Assembly (NCBI GenBank): GCA_021234155.1
Contig: JAJEKV010000002.1
Span: 17,732,041 to 17,796,040, forward strand
Reading direction: 5' to 3'
DNA length: 64,000 bases
Source of the DNA: Isoetes taiwanensis
Taxonomy: Eukaryota > Streptophyta > Lycopodiopsida > Isoetales > Isoetaceae
Every line of letters starts with the position of its first letter. The stretch's first letter is position 1. Below, in pieces: positions 27,641 to 40,960 of the stretch. A program made the position numbers and the translations under genes. The notes under the pieces are model-generated. The model searched no databases, was not told where the DNA came from, and saw only the letters and a program-made list of their open reading frames with translations.

Positions 27641-28997
27641 TAAGTTTTACCAAATGCCTTAGGTTTTCACATTCTATAGAAGTAATTATGGTACCTGGCG
27701 TTGCCGGGCCTTACTACAATTTGAAAAGGTGGTTGTTTGACTGTTGGCTAGAATAAAGAATGTGGCAATTTTTATTTGACATGATGCTAAAAGGGAAAGA
27801 AGGTGTGAATGTGAGTGTGGGTGTGGGTATGAGGGGCATTATTGCATGTTTTGTGTTGATTTGTTGTGTGATACAAGTGCCGAAGTAGACGCCCCTAGCT
27901 ACATGGTGAAATGCATAATGATACAAAATGGATAGAAATGTGAAGAAGACACTGTTAGCATACCCCATCCCTTGATTGAGGAATTGACTACATACATGAA
28001 TCCATCATTATAACAACAAAGAACGATGTTCCATTCATTGTGAGATGAAAATATGAATGGTGAGTCTATTAGTTACTATACATAATACATATGTGCACTT
28101 CCTTTTTACATTAATGATAAGGCTCTCCATGCACATTGCTCTTTGTATTTGATGCATTAGACTGTTCAATATCGCAAAATCTTAGAGATGTGCTAAATTA
28201 TTATTATTAGCTAGAAATAGTTTGAGATGAGGCTTTGAATAGTCATATTTGTTGGATCAATTTAGATAGGAACATCAAGCATGTATCACAAACCATTCTC
28301 TTTGTTCTTCCTTAGATTTTGCAATGCAACATCACAAACCATTCTCATTTTCTTGCTAATATGGAGGAGAGCTATTGCTTGTCATAAGTACCTTGTTCAC
28401 ATGTCGGCAATGCTTTGGATGGTCATATTCATACATATTTACCAATCTATATAAATGTAGTGATGGTGGACATGCACATTCATTGAGATGTAATATAATA
28501 ACCCAAAAAACATGTTTGATAGAAAAAGGAAATTTAATGACTTCCAACTCTCCTGTCTAGTGATGTAATGAGCATCTCAAATTCTGACATCTAGTAAGGG
28601 CTATCCAGCATTGCCGGGCATAAGTACAAATGTAAGTCAATGTGGAGCATTTGGTTGGATTGAATAGATGATGCTAGACATAATGAAATCAAATACATAT
28701 TGACATTGTTCAAGATGAAATTTGGGTGAGTTTGGATGTTTGAAATCTTCTGGGAATGTATATATATACACATCCACATGTTGTTCCATTTGGAAGTTGC
28801 AACTTGAGTTAGAAAGGAAGTGTAATTTGTGTCAACTAAAACTATCATCCCTTAGTAAGTAGCAAAAAGCACATTGATAGTGCATGTCTAACTAAAACTT
28901 ATCAAATAAGCATGAGCTTTGGGCAAGGGGTCAATGTCATCCAAGTTGTATTATGGAGCCTATGTAAATTTCACAACATATCTAGTGGCATGTAAAT

Positions 28998-29009
28998 AGC
29001 ATCGGTTCT
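28998..29009. repeat. Left copy of the L1 target-site duplication
   Basis: AGCATCGGTTCT, repeated exactly at 32551-32562 on the other side of the L1 insertion. Confidence 0.9.
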
Positions 29010-29024
29010 CTTTTTTTTTTTTTT

Positions 29025-30450
29025 GAAGAACTGTGTCATCAATATATTAAAAGAATGATAATGTTACAAAGCAAGTGAGGAGGAAGGAGAACTGCCCCAA
29101 AGAGACAGCGATACCTCGACACTCCACAACAAACTCACAAAAAACTGCAACTCTACTGCTGTACAAACCGATCATCACCATCTACAACACCCAAGAAGTC
29201 CCGCCAAATAGCAAGCTTCCGCTCTACTAATCCTGGGAACACCAGAAAGCTTTGAAATAGCTTGTACCTGAGTCGAGGAATCAGAGAGGCGCAGTCTTTG
29301 AATCCCCCGAATATCCACAACCGCCCGCCGCTTCCAAATCAGCCACACCAACCAAGCCACGACAAATGCAAGGCTTTGCTGCCGCAAGAGCGGCCAAGCA
29401 CCGAGGATACACATGAAGCGAAAGAATGGCGGCTAGTCAATCTCACCGAAACAAAGCCCTGACCCAATCCCAGGCAGCCTGCAAGTGAGGGCATAAAACC
29501 AAACAATGCTCCACAGTCTCACGATGAAGGCCACAACAAAGGGCAAAGAGGGCTCACACACCGGCCTAAACCCGACTCACAAGGGCATTCACCACGTCTG
29601 TGATTGCACCACCGCCACGAAGCACCCTAACTTTCGGTGGGGAAGTGAGCTCCATGTCCACGCCCAAACCGAAGCGCCATCGAGAACCCGGAAGCTGCGC
29701 AGAGACCACTTGCACGAAGGGGCAGAGTGTCATGAATAGCCGGCACCGGTAACAAGACCGCACAAAACAAGAAGACACAACATCCGGATGAACCTTCCAA
29801 ACCTCGCACCACCACATCATCCCGAGGGACTATAGGTATGTGTAACGAATACTCCCGCCACTTGTTCCCGTGATAGTTCGGTCAGCGCCCTTGAAAAGCG
29901 AGCTCGAAAGAACTCCCACGAAGCTAGCTGACCACCCCAATACCAATCCTCCAAGGTGAGCACAGCAGCTCGCCTCCAACGGGCCTGCATCCGAGCATGC
30001 ATGGTGGCGACCAAGGGCAAGTCTTGCTTGGGGGTAGAGGAACCCACAAGAAAGGAGAAGAGTGGTGATAAACTGAGGCATAATCTAGCTGGAAGAGCAC
30101 ACGCACATGATCTCAAGCCCGCAACACCCCCGTGAGAAAAGGGGATGCATGTGGGAAAGGCCGGAGACCATACAACAGTGCCCAGGGCAACTACACATGC
30201 ACAGACGGCTTCCCAAATGCCACACAATGGCGAAGAGACTGCAACAACAGCACCGCACCAGGAGAAGATGCTCCATCCTGCAGAGCGCTCCAAACAAACT
30301 TGGAGACCAACACCTTACTATGCAGCGCCAAATCCAGAATGGCCAAGCCCCCATCCTCCCGGGGGCGGAGACACTTCCACCAAGCCACTTTAACAACCGC
30401 CTCTTCATCATCCCCGCCCCACACAAAATTTCGAACAATCTTATCCAAAG
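29025..30450 (-). pseudogene. L1 C-terminal region
   Basis: On the minus strand a frame at 30448-30191 reads MDKIVRNFVWGGDDEEAV and KVAWWKCLRPREDGGLAILD, the conserved W-GG...VAW-x2-C-xP-x4-GGL block after RT in plant L1 ORF2. More Cys/Trp-rich fragments in shifted frames extend to about 29180, followed by a short 3' UTR and poly(A). The zinc-binding end is decayed. Confidence 0.8.
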
Positions 30451-30508
30451 CCCACAGATCTTACCCTCGGGGAGCTAACGTCAGCAGAGATGTGTATACA
30501 CATGAGTG

Positions 30509-32550
30509 CTACAAAATCGACTTGGCAATAGTGATCCTACCTGCCATGGACAACTTGCTACCCTTCCACCAATTGAGGTGTTTCTGCAACCCCTGCAAAA
30601 TCTCATCCCACACCCTCCCCATGGAAACATCCCCTCCAAAGGGAATACCCAACAACTTAGTACACACATTACCTGGAAGCACCTTCCAAGGGAATAGAGC
30701 CAAACAAGGGGGAGGCGGAGTCAGCTGGGCCCATAACGCGGAGCATTTACCCCAATTCAGAAGAATGCCCCAGGCCAAGGAGAAAGTATCCAGCAAACCC
30801 TTCACATTCCGCAAATTCCTCTCTTCTGCCACCAAGAAGAGGAAAGTGTCATCGGCGAACTGGTTAATAATCCGCTGGCTACCATTTTGCATCCGAAGCC
30901 CATCCACCACCCCCTCCTCCACTGCAGCAAAAAACAACTGAGACAGTGCCTCCGCCACAATCGTAAACAAAAATGGCGCCAAAGGGCACCCCTGACGCAG
31001 CCCTCTGCCTAAGGAGAAAAAGGCGGAGGGTTCACCCTGGGACACCACCGTAGCCCGTGCTGACCTATGTAGCTTCATGACTGTCTCTGTAAAGCGTGGA
31101 CCACAGCCCAACGCTAACATCATGGCAGACAAGAACTCCCAACGGACACTATCGTAAGCTTTGGCAAAGTCAAGCTTAAGATAGGCAATGCCTTGACCTG
31201 TTCTCCTGGCCCAATAAAGGCCCTCATAAGCTACGGCAACATTGGTCAAAATGTTCCTCCCAGGAACGAACCCAGACTGCACCTTACTAATGGAAGAAGT
31301 CAACACCGGCTTCAACTTCTCTGCCAGGGCTTTCGCAATAATGTTGTACACAGAGGACAACAAGGAGATGGGCCTCCAATCATTAATAGTAGAAGGCTGC
31401 TTAACCTTAAGAATCAAGGAAATGCATGCGGTATTCAAGATCCTATCCATTTGAGAAGACTGCAGCAACTCAAGATACACCTGGTACACAGACTCACCAG
31501 CCCACTCCCAATAAGTTTGAAAGAACTCCACAAGGATGCCATCCAGCCCAGGACATTTATCCTTGGCCATGCACATACATGCCTCCGTTAAATCCGCTCT
31601 GGAGAGCTCCTGCTCCAAGCTCTCATCTTTGGTGGAGGAGAATAGATGGCTTAAATGACCCCAAAACAAGCTCCCTGCATCTCCTCGCCATAGGGAAGAG
31701 TGCGCCAGGCGAAAAACACGAGAAATGAGCATGCACATACCTCTGCAAATCAGCGGGATCCTCCAAAGTTCGGCCATCAGGCAAAGCAAGGGACGCCATA
31801 GATCTTTGCATATGGGCACGCTGCCTAGCTGCTCTCGAAGAACACCAAACGAACTTGTGTCCCCCTCCTTCAACCGGTAAGGGCCGCCTTCACCGCAGCG
31901 CCTCCTGCACTTTAACCTGCTCGAGCAACAATACGCCTGCAACACTTTGCATTCTCCCCTAATGCCATCGGAAGGATGCGCCCGAATCTTCTCCAACTCC
32001 CCGATAGAGACCATGCGAGAGACCATGCAACTCCTCGCCGCCTCTGCCGCATACGGCCGCCTACCAAAGACCTTGGCAAAACGCTTCACCACGGCCAAAC
32101 GCGGTCACCATACCAGACATACCCGCCGAGAGATGAAAAGGTATCAAGCCACAAAACACGCACCGGGCGAGAAATCCGATCGGCCGTAAGGCGGGCGTTC
32201 AAACAGAACACCGTCCTAGAGGGCCGAGAGGCAACCGCACCCTGACTGGACAAAACCTGAGGGTAATGATCAGAAATGGAGGTAGATAGAATGTTACTCC
32301 GGCGCAAAGAGGGTACACCATCCAGTGCGCATGGGGAAGCATAGCACCGGTCATGCCTAGCATATGCCTGGCCCGCACCAATCTGCCTATTACAATAGGT
32401 GAAAGACAAGTCCCCAAGGACCTCAACCAAGGCCAAATCCTGCAACAAATGAGACCACTGGTCCCTCTCAAACCCATGCACAACCTGGGTTCTAGAACCA
32501 GAGCGATCCTCTACTCGCTCTACCATATTGAAGTCCCCAAACAGCAACCA
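30509..32550 (-). pseudogene. L1 endonuclease (partial) and reverse transcriptase
   Basis: At the 5' end the frame reads AWLLFGDFNMVERVEDRSGS and later SISDHYPQVL, the GDFN and SDH motifs of APE endonuclease (to about 32086). A frame change leads into a 529-codon open segment (32098-30509). It contains KCPGLDGILVEFFQTYW, WRPISLLSSVYNIIAKALAE, YLKLDFAKAYDSVRWEF, GRGLRQGCPLAPFLFTI and the catalytic NQFADDTFLFL. The FADD box and RPISLL signature place it in the plant L1 clade, distinct from the three (GA)n-bounded LINEs. It would perform target-primed reverse transcription. Confidence 0.93.
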
Positions 32551-32562
32551 AGCATCGGTTCT
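32551..32562. repeat. Right copy of the L1 target-site duplication
   Basis: AGCATCGGTTCT, identical to 28998-29009. Confidence 0.9.
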
Positions 32563-35438
32563 TTTCACTAATTGCATCTAATTTTTGGATTTAGACTTGC
32601 ATCTAATTGTTAATACGTGGATGAAGGTTCCGTATCTAGAACAAATAAACGATAAAGTGGTTGAATAAAAGTTATTTATAAATAATTGTATTTTTATTTC
32701 CATCTTTTGAGCTTGCCAACAAAGTATGTGGCGGACAAAACAATAGCAATTACCCAGTGCTCCAATGACATTTGCTTTTTAGCATATCTTGTTTATGTAG
32801 GGCCAAGGCCCTTGGATGACAGATGTTTGTAAGTCTAAGTCGGTATTTGAGTGGTCACTGGTAGTTGCAACTTAGGCAATACCAAAGACAACTTGTTTGC
32901 TTCTTGTAGATAGTAGAACACATGAGCTGGAAGATAAATACACTATTGTGTTAATATCAGATGCATCAATAGAGTACCTCAAGACTTTGCAAGCAACCCC
33001 CCAAGTGGTTGTCCACATGAGAGAGACATGGGGTCATGATTGATCCTAAGGACGAAAAACAATTTGATACCTCATTGTATCTCCATTATCACTTTCATCA
33101 TTATGATCTGGTCGTCAATGTTCAAGAATGAAGTATCGGAGATAGCACATGTTCTAGAGTTAAGTGACATCAATTTTAATCATTCTGGCAGTCTCACCGT
33201 GAAGGATGAAAGCTCATTGCTATAAGGAAACATTGAACTTCAACAATCGCCTTGAAGACGAGATAAAAAGAAAGCAGAGCGTATTCAAAAACTTAGTAGT
33301 AGTACATGCAGCAAATGCATGTGGTACTCTGATTACAACACTTGAGGATTTCAAATGAAAGCTTGTAGAGAATATGTGTAGAAATAAAATGTACATAGCT
33401 CCAACACAAAATGTGATTCAGAATAATATCACAGACTGTGATTCAGAACATAAGACATATGTTTCTGCTCCCACAATGGCAATGGTCAGCCTGTACGTCA
33501 AGAAAATAGAAGAGACTAACTGTTCAAAACTGCTCTATTTATGTAAGAAGTTCTAGCAATGATTTTTCTGATATAAATCACGGGTTCTTGACTCATCAAT
33601 AATAGTCAAGTACAGGTCTAAAGATTTTAAAAAGCAATGATGGGACTGAAAATAAATGCCAGATATGTGGTTAACACATGCAAGTCACTTGCCAATATCT
33701 ATAACATCTCAGAATCATGCTCATTGAAGCAAAACAATAGTGACACCGACAGCATTGAAGTATTGAACGTAATCTCTTAATTCACCATTCATGCAAGATC
33801 AAAGATAACATGAGCCAACAAAAGTAGCATGAAAAGGAATCGAGAAAAGAGAGAAAATATGACTTAATGATATAGTGTTTCCATCATTGTTGCTGAAGGG
33901 CAGGCCTTGGAAATTTAAAATAGTATCACATTTGTTGACTTTTGATGTTCAAGCTCTTTTAGTAGCATAGACATTCATTTCTACAAAATTACAAACCTAT
34001 TAAAAAGCCAGTTTTGTGTACCTCTGTTGATGTACGCAAATTGGAACATAGGATGAAGCTAGGGATGTTTTAGATGGGTCACGATGTATGCAAACTTCAC
34101 ATGATCCTCCATAATCATGGTATAATCCATAACCCTATGCAGGGTCTTGAAAGCCTAATCATAGTCAGCTAAAATTATAGAAGCCAAGTACATTCATTAG
34201 GATAAATATCAATTTAAAATACAATAAATAAATAGCATGCACCTTTTAGCAAAAAAATACAATGATGCCCACAAAAGGATGGAGTTCCAAACGCTCAAAT
34301 AAGATTGTAGCTAAATAGCTCCAAACAATATTTGAGGTTGGAAATACAGTATAAGGGGTTTCTCAAATGCAGCGTTGTGCCTTGCATATTGGCACCATTT
34401 GAAATTTGTGTAATGGCTCTTCCCTATAATATGTAAAAAGCAAAACTATGGCACGAAAACCGCCTATTGCCCCTTCAACTATTAACTTGCTTTTGTGCTC
34501 CTGAATTCCTAGCAGAGTAAGGAAAAAAGGATCGCCAACAAAATTGTAGAGCACAAAAGAAAGCACATGTTACATACTTCTCGCAACTACGAGGTGCATA
34601 CCCTCTTTATAGGTTTATAGTGCTGTATGAATACCTGCATTAATCCTGCAAAAGAAAAAAAGCAGCAAGTGTTTGATCATTGTTAGACAACATTATCAAG
34701 GTTTCATCAGAGTTATGCTTGACTGACACATTTTACTTTGGCTATTAGTTCTAGCTTGCATGGCATCTCAGCAGGCAGCAGAGCAGATGAAATTTAATAA
34801 TATGGTTCTGACACATGATTATGCTGCTTTTCTTATAATCTATCCCTTCGTAAACATCAGCTACTCGATTCTTCTCAGAGTTAAGAAGTAGGAGATGCAG
34901 TTTTCATAACATCACATTTATGTAAATATACTGTTCTATTTTCCATGGTCATTCTTTAGATTACCTGACTTGTTTAATATCATCCTGAAATATCGTTATT
35001 CTGTCTATATCATCCCTTTGAACAATTGAATTTAATAACTCGGTTGTCTCTGTCATCTTGGAGTTGGTCTCACAGCTTGCTTAAGTTGATTAAAGATGTT
35101 GAATGCAGTTTACAACTGCATGCATAAAAATGAAGAGGCCTCAGCTAGCTAGCATGGCACTGGAGATAGCAGAAAGAAGAATTGCCAATGATGCCACTAT
35201 CCACAAACACATGTATTTTCTAAACCAGATCTCTCAAGACACCAATACAACTTCTTCCCCGTCGAGCCTCAAAGATCCCCCAGTCAACTTCACCCAGTCA
35301 AATCAGAGCAGTACATCACTATATGGTCTAGAGTAACAACGACAGAAATGAATGTGTTTTCCACATTCTACAACTCCAATTCCAAGCCTCTTGTTGACCA
35401 TGCAGCAGTAAAATAGAATCCCTGACAACGCCACTTTA
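32563..35438. other. Intergenic, AT-rich, no gene recognised
   Basis: Only short open segments without family resemblance, for example at 33040-33225, 33374-33556 and 35103-35336. The last (SMALEIAERRIANDATIHKH) could be a decayed exon, but I cannot name it. Confidence 0.5.
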
Positions 35439-35609
35439 ATGGATCTTCTTTCTGGATGCGCAGGTCATGCAGCACTTCCTGAAGAAAGGCAGATTTATAC
35501 TCGAATAAAGGACAGAGGTTTACATTTAGATGCAAGAATAGGGACCGCTCTTGTGAAATGCATGCAAACTCTACAGAAATGCAAGGTATGTAATGGCGAC
35601 AGGGTATGA
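35439..35609 (+). pseudogene. Pentatricopeptide-repeat (PPR) protein fragment
   Basis: A 56-codon open segment reads LLSGCAGHAALPEERQIYTR followed by LHLDARIGTALVKC. This fits the plant PLS-class PPR pattern L-x-ACA-x3-AL-x2-G-x-QIH-x-R...L-x-D-x3-G-TALV-x-M. PPR proteins bind organellar RNA and act in editing or processing. Only about one and a half repeats remain, without start or neighbouring repeats, so it is a gene relic. Confidence 0.55.
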
Positions 35610-38600
35610 TTCATGCATCATGTCTCCTGCGGAAAATGGAGCAAGAACATGTATATGGGAACTATGGAAAGCCCGAGATAACTTCTCTAAGAACAATGTA
35701 GTTCCATGATTTTAGCAAGATTTTGTAGTCAACCGCAACCAGCCTAACTTGCATAGAACATGCTATGCCATGAAAATGTAAACTATGAGACAGGTTGTGG
35801 TTCAAAGTGACCCATGCTTATGGGATCTACATTGTCTAAAATTCCATCACAATTTCAACTATTATTGGATATCTGAACAACCCCAAGTTCTATACAGAAC
35901 AGAAAGCACTGTTTAAGTTCTTATGTTTATCTAAAATAGATCAAAGACAAGAAACTGTTCCTAGGTTTGGATTGCTACTTAGGCAGTTCTGGTAACAACT
36001 TCGTTTGATTTTGAATCACATGCAATAGATGTACATTCATGACAACTCATTTTCTATGTGGAGTCAATCTATCTAGGCTGTGTTTCATTCTACATACACA
36101 AGTATGCAATCTTAGAAACGCCCATCAGCAGAAGCGGCCATCTTTAGCTATGAGAGAAGTCGCTTGCACTCAATCCTACTTTAAAATTGCTAGACTAGGA
36201 ATTGCAGGGTTTCACAATGGAGAGAGCAAACTGAATCCCAAAGATCTTAGGCAGTACCAGCTTCATCCGACGGGTGAAAGCATGTTAGGGCCTACATAAA
36301 AAATTACCAAAAAGGTACTTTTCTGTGTACTTCTATGCAAGTACATAATTGTATTTTAAAGTACCTAGACTACAAGATTGACTAAAAGAAATTGTGTTAT
36401 GTTCAAGAGTAGTAGTACATACATGTTGTAAGGTACTTTGTGATGTCAAGAAGATGTTAAGAACTCAAATATATCATCATCTTTGACTACCCAGAGTATT
36501 TTCCAGGTAGTTTCCAAAACATGTAGGCCGCTCTTACCCCGACATCAGATACCAGATTTCTCAATGCTTTCGACGACTCCATTTCTTCGTTTGATTTCTT
36601 CATGTTTAAATATGTGTGAAGCTGCTTCAGCCACTACAACTTCTTTCTTTGGGCAAATCAACAGCTTCACCTGATATCAGCTAGCAAAAGCTTTCCGTTT
36701 GTTCAAATTTACACGTTTTACTTTTAACTCTTCAGCAAAGAAGCTCTTTTCTATGAGACATTTGCAAAAACAAAGTTTGAATTTGGTGATTTTCTGTCTG
36801 CATGCTGAAATTTCTATTATTTTTCTGGTTTTCACATTTGCTTACATGTTATGCACAGGCTTTTTGGAAAACAAAGCTTTTTGGAGCACCAAAAAGGGGG
36901 CTCTTTTTTGCTCTGGTACAATATTCTAGCTGTAAAGCTTTGTCGATACTTGCATATAAGGATTCAAATTCATGATTACTGTTCTCCAAGCATTTCTGCA
37001 TCGCATGGAAAGATTTGGATTGCCATGGATCTGATCAGCCAGTAAGTGAGAAGCTTTCCATGATTTTTTGTCTATATTCTGCTTTGTACATTTGTTTTCT
37101 TGCCTTTTTTATCTTACTTCAGCATTTATTTTATTAACAGGAGCTATTTGGAGCAATTGAAGCAATTGTTAACTTGTTGGCTTCTTTAGCACATTTCGTA
37201 GATATTTAATTAATCAGGTATCATTCTTATTTTCAAAGTTTCAGTTTGATCAAAGAAAGTGCTCAGATTTTGTGCTTAAAAGTTTTTAGATTTAGATTTT
37301 CTTCTGTACCATGATTCTACTCTTCAAACACTAGAATTTCCCGCGATTATAAGTATGTAAAAATGATAAGCAGGGGAGTTGTAGATGCAAGTTTTCCAGC
37401 GCCCAGTCCTCACATAGAAACCAGCTATTGTTTAATGGCCCTGCCCTTTTTGTGCTAATATCCCACAAGTCATTTGGTAAAAGCCCTTCCTAATGCAATT
37501 TTTACAAGTAATCCTTTTTTTCTGTTTAGAATTTGAACACACTTAAGATATTCAGATCTTGAGTCGTCGTTTAGAAACCAGTTGGAAAACTAAGTTTAGA
37601 CAAGTTAAGCCTTTTATCATGCGCCTATGTTGCTGATGTATTGACTGAATGGACATGCAGATTTTTTCTTTTATCAAGCGCCTATGTTGCTGATATTTTG
37701 ACCGGATTAATAGGCAAATATGGTAAACGATCTCTTTTGTTAGCATAACTACTTTTTTGTCATTTTTATTGTGTGGGATATTGATCTAGAATTTTAGAAA
37801 GTGATAAAGGTTTCTTTTTATGGATATCCTGGTCTATTGAAGAACATTTAGTTCTTTTAGTGCTTATCATGGATTTATTGCTTGTAGCTTATGACAGATT
37901 GTGAAATGTACCACTTGAACATGAGATGAAGATGTGGAGATCATATTCCAAGTCATTGCACTACTTGCATATAAATTGATAGCTTTTAGGGTTCAATTTT
38001 CCTCTTATGTTTTTTGTGGTCTTCGTTGCTTCTCAAAGATAAAAATATACACAGAACTTATGAAGAAAAACAAGTTTGGTTTTCACATATTCTTTAAAAC
38101 GTGGAGATAGATACATCTATTATTTAGTAGCTTTCAGTGTCTGATTTTTCATACCAAGTAAGAGAAAGTTGCAGGATAAAGATGGAGATAAGTTTGATAA
38201 GTGCAGAGAAGTCAAGTTTTTGTTATCTGACTATGCAGCCTCTCTATGCAGCCTCTCTGTATATGAGAAGCTCATAGAGACACTTGATATATAAGAAAAA
38301 TGCAAAAAGGGAAGTGTATTGTCATGGTATGTTAAGTTACGAGGAGCAGTGGACGTTCAATTATTTGCACAAATGCCTGACAGGGATGTTATTCTTGGTG
38401 AATACGATAATCTTCATGCGACGACCGTCCCCAGTGTCGAATACAATAATCTTAAATAAAAGCCTTATGCCCTTGAACATATGCCATCTAGATGTCCCTT
38501 TTCCTGCATTATTATGATAACTATAATCTCAATGAGGCTTACAAGTTTTTCCTACAAACATAATAGCGCATTGTATGATACACATTTCTATGATAAATTT

Positions 38601-39160
38601 GAAAAAAATGAGTTTTTTTGGCAACAAGGGATAAATCAGAATCATAGTCACATTTAAGAGATTTTGTTATGGTCGCCTTACATATGTTGGTTCCATTTTC
38701 GTAGATTATATTATGGTTGGGATGCAAAATGCTAATAGTAAAGCCTTGCCTAAATATCTACACTTTGTAGTCATGTGCTTATGACAAAATTTAGTGTCCA
38801 CCTGGTTATACTTATTTCAAAAATATATAGAAGCAAATATACAACATTGACCTATGGTGTTCCGTTTTCGTTAACAATTGATTATGTAAGTGGACAAAAT
38901 TAATAATATGTTGAATAATTGTTTAGCACAATGTTTGTAAAGAATAATTGTTGAATATTTGACACGGCTTTCTTTTTGCTTAATGCAAGGTTGTCCAACT
39001 TTAGAGAAAACTATGGGAAAGTTGGGGGGGGGGTGGTCCTACAATTTCATGGTCGACTGCAGTACTGAGAACCGAGAATTCAAGGCAATCATTATCATAT
39101 AGAATTATTTATGATGTGGGTACCTAGAGCTTGATATAAAACAGACATATTGAGTTCTTA
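35610..39160. other. Intergenic, AT-rich, no gene recognised
   Basis: Low-complexity AT-rich DNA. A 13-bp ATGCAGCCTCTCT tandem pair lies near 38230-38265. A G-run occurs at about 39024. Short open segments show no recognisable domains. Confidence 0.5.
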
Positions 39161-39370
39161 TGCTCGGGTTTTTTTGGGTTGCCCCTAGGGGGCAAGCCCT
39201 CGTCCATGTGGGTTTATGGCATATTCTAGGTATATGCCAGTATATGCTCGAAATATGTCAATGACTGCTCCAAACTTACTATTGGGTGTAAACTGGCGGC
39301 GGCCGCTGTTGCTGGGCAGCCACTTTAGAAACCGGCTAACTGGAGCTTGGTCCTCCTAAGCAATGATGAA
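39160..39370 (-). mobile_element. SINE-like dispersed repeat, copy 1
   Basis: The sequence GGGTTGCCCCTAGGGGG, then CATGTGGGTTTATGGCATAT, GCCAGTATAT and TGACTGCTCCAAAC is matched in reverse complement by 61500-61695 over about 200 bp at moderate identity. In the sense orientation the repeat ends in a GCCCC-TAGGGGC palindrome and a short A-run, so it may be a SINE with a 3' hairpin. Confidence 0.55.
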
Positions 39371-39512
39371 AGAAAACTGCAGAGGAATGCATTCGAAGCT
39401 ATTTGAGTGATGAGTGACGAGGAATTGCAAATTTCAATGAAGCACTATGCATTAAAGAATATGCAAACACACCCTCGAGGCAGCGGAGGGCAACCCTCTG
39501 TGCGCAGCACCC

Positions 39513-40960
39513 TTTTTTTTTTTTTTTTTTTTTTTTGAGGGTAAGATTTTTATATTAATAGTAAATGGATTACATTTATTTGAGGCTCCACAATAGGCCT
39601 GATAGGAAGAATTTTACCACATAATCCCGAATGGATTAAGTAGGAAGAATTAGCGCATTTGAAGCAATCACCATGCTGGAGGCCATCATAAGATGATGTC
39701 TTTGTACTATGGTCAAAGCAACGTTGACCTCTTCCTCTTCACAAACAGAAGGATATGAGCGTCCACCTTCAAATCAACCAGTATAGAGGGCATGGCCCTC
39801 TTCCCATCCGTTGCAACTACTACAGAAATTCAGCTACAGTCATGGAGCCCTACTAGACAAAATTCATCCATATCTTAAAGCTTAAACCGAAATATGTACT
39901 TGGAAGAACAAGGTCTTTCAGCACAGATACTTCCGATCAAAAGAGCACCCCTAAGATACTCTCTTCTCCTGCTCATGGTAATAAAGGGCTCGTGATCCTT
40001 TTCCATGTGATAAATAGGTACTAAAGAAAACAACTCCCGTCTTCCCATTTGCAAGATACTATGAGTAAGCATAAAAGAAATGACCTTCGGGTCTAAAGTA
40101 CCTGTCACCCCATTCTAATAACTGCCTCACCCTCTTTGTTACAGCAGAAGTACTATGGACCATACCTTTTTTCCCTAGAAGAGTAAAAACAAGCGATTCA
40201 TACTTTCCTGAAGTGAAGAGTACTACAGAAGAAAGCTTGTTGCATTCCCAAAAAAAATCATCATATACCTGCTTCCAACTAGATGTTGCAGCCCAAACTT
40301 GGAACAAATTCCAACTACATGCTTTCACACCATCTTGGCTACATAGAGATCCCACTGATTATTGAAGCATGGACAACTTGAAGCTCCCCACCGATAGATA
40401 CCCTAGTTAAACAGAAGAAAGAAAAGACAAGTATCTTCCCGCGTGTTAATTTGACCAGAGATGCTCCATACTGCAGTACTAAAGGGCTTCTGCACCCCAT
40501 TTCCAAAATGTACTATGGCGTAGTCACCCATCTTCCAAGCAATATGCAGTCCCTAAAGGTCTCCTCCAGATGGAGTGGTCCACATGCCAATCTTTTTCCT
40601 GCTATCTAAGGCATAAGTCCAAACTCCAATAAGCCATGATCAGCTGTTAGGCCTCCTTGGTCTCCCATCCAAAAAGCCCCGTTGCAAATCCCTAGCCTGG
40701 AGCGCTATACTATGTCATAAACCAAACAACTAGAGCAACTAAGCATGTATCCATTTCTGCAATGAGTGCAGAACCACAAAAGTGCAGCCTTCAGGTTGCA
40801 ATGAGTGCAACTTGGAAGAAGAATCCATGCTTATGCCTCTAAAGCGAAGATCTATGAACTATCCAAACTGAAAGAACATATTTCCTCATGAAACCACTAG
40901 CACTAGCCACAAAATCCTTGCTAACACTAGCTCTAGCCCATCTACTTCATATCACTAACT
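39513..40960 (-). pseudogene. Possible retrocopy with poly(A) tail, unidentified
   Basis: A run of 24 T at 39513-39536 is a poly(A) tail on the minus strand, preceded by ATAAAAATCTTACCC-type sequence. Upstream on the minus strand, 40355-39875 holds overlapping open segments with SLCSQDGVKACSWNLFQVW, QVYDDFFWECNKLSSVVLF, RVRQLLEWGDRYFRPEGH and DHEPFITMSRRREYLRG. The sequence looks protein-coding and intronless, but I do not recognise the family. It could be an L1-mediated processed pseudogene or the 3' part of another LINE. No target duplication was found. Confidence 0.35.

Larger units (their letters stand above)
29010..32550 (-). mobile_element. L1-type LINE, 5'-truncated, with poly(A) tail and target duplication
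   Basis: A minus-strand insertion of 3.54 kb. The poly(A) tail appears as a T-run at 29011-29024. The two flanks carry the identical 12-bp AGCATCGGTTCT, so both ends are defined. Coding content, 5' to 3' on the minus strand, is the C-terminal part of an APE endonuclease, an L1-clade RT, and a Trp/Gly-rich C-terminal domain. The insertion is 5'-truncated within the endonuclease, as usual for L1. The perfect duplication suggests a fairly recent event, although the coding frames already carry shifts. Confidence 0.93.

Noticed and set aside
27685-28635. A Copia- or Helitron-like element between the two TGCCGGGC motifs
   Set aside because: The two motifs are short, in direct orientation and only moderately similar; no coding sequence or defined ends lie between them.
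29817-30941. Long plus-strand open frames in the L1 region
   Set aside because: They are complementary to the L1 RT and C-terminal coding strand, whose motifs are unambiguous on the minus strand.
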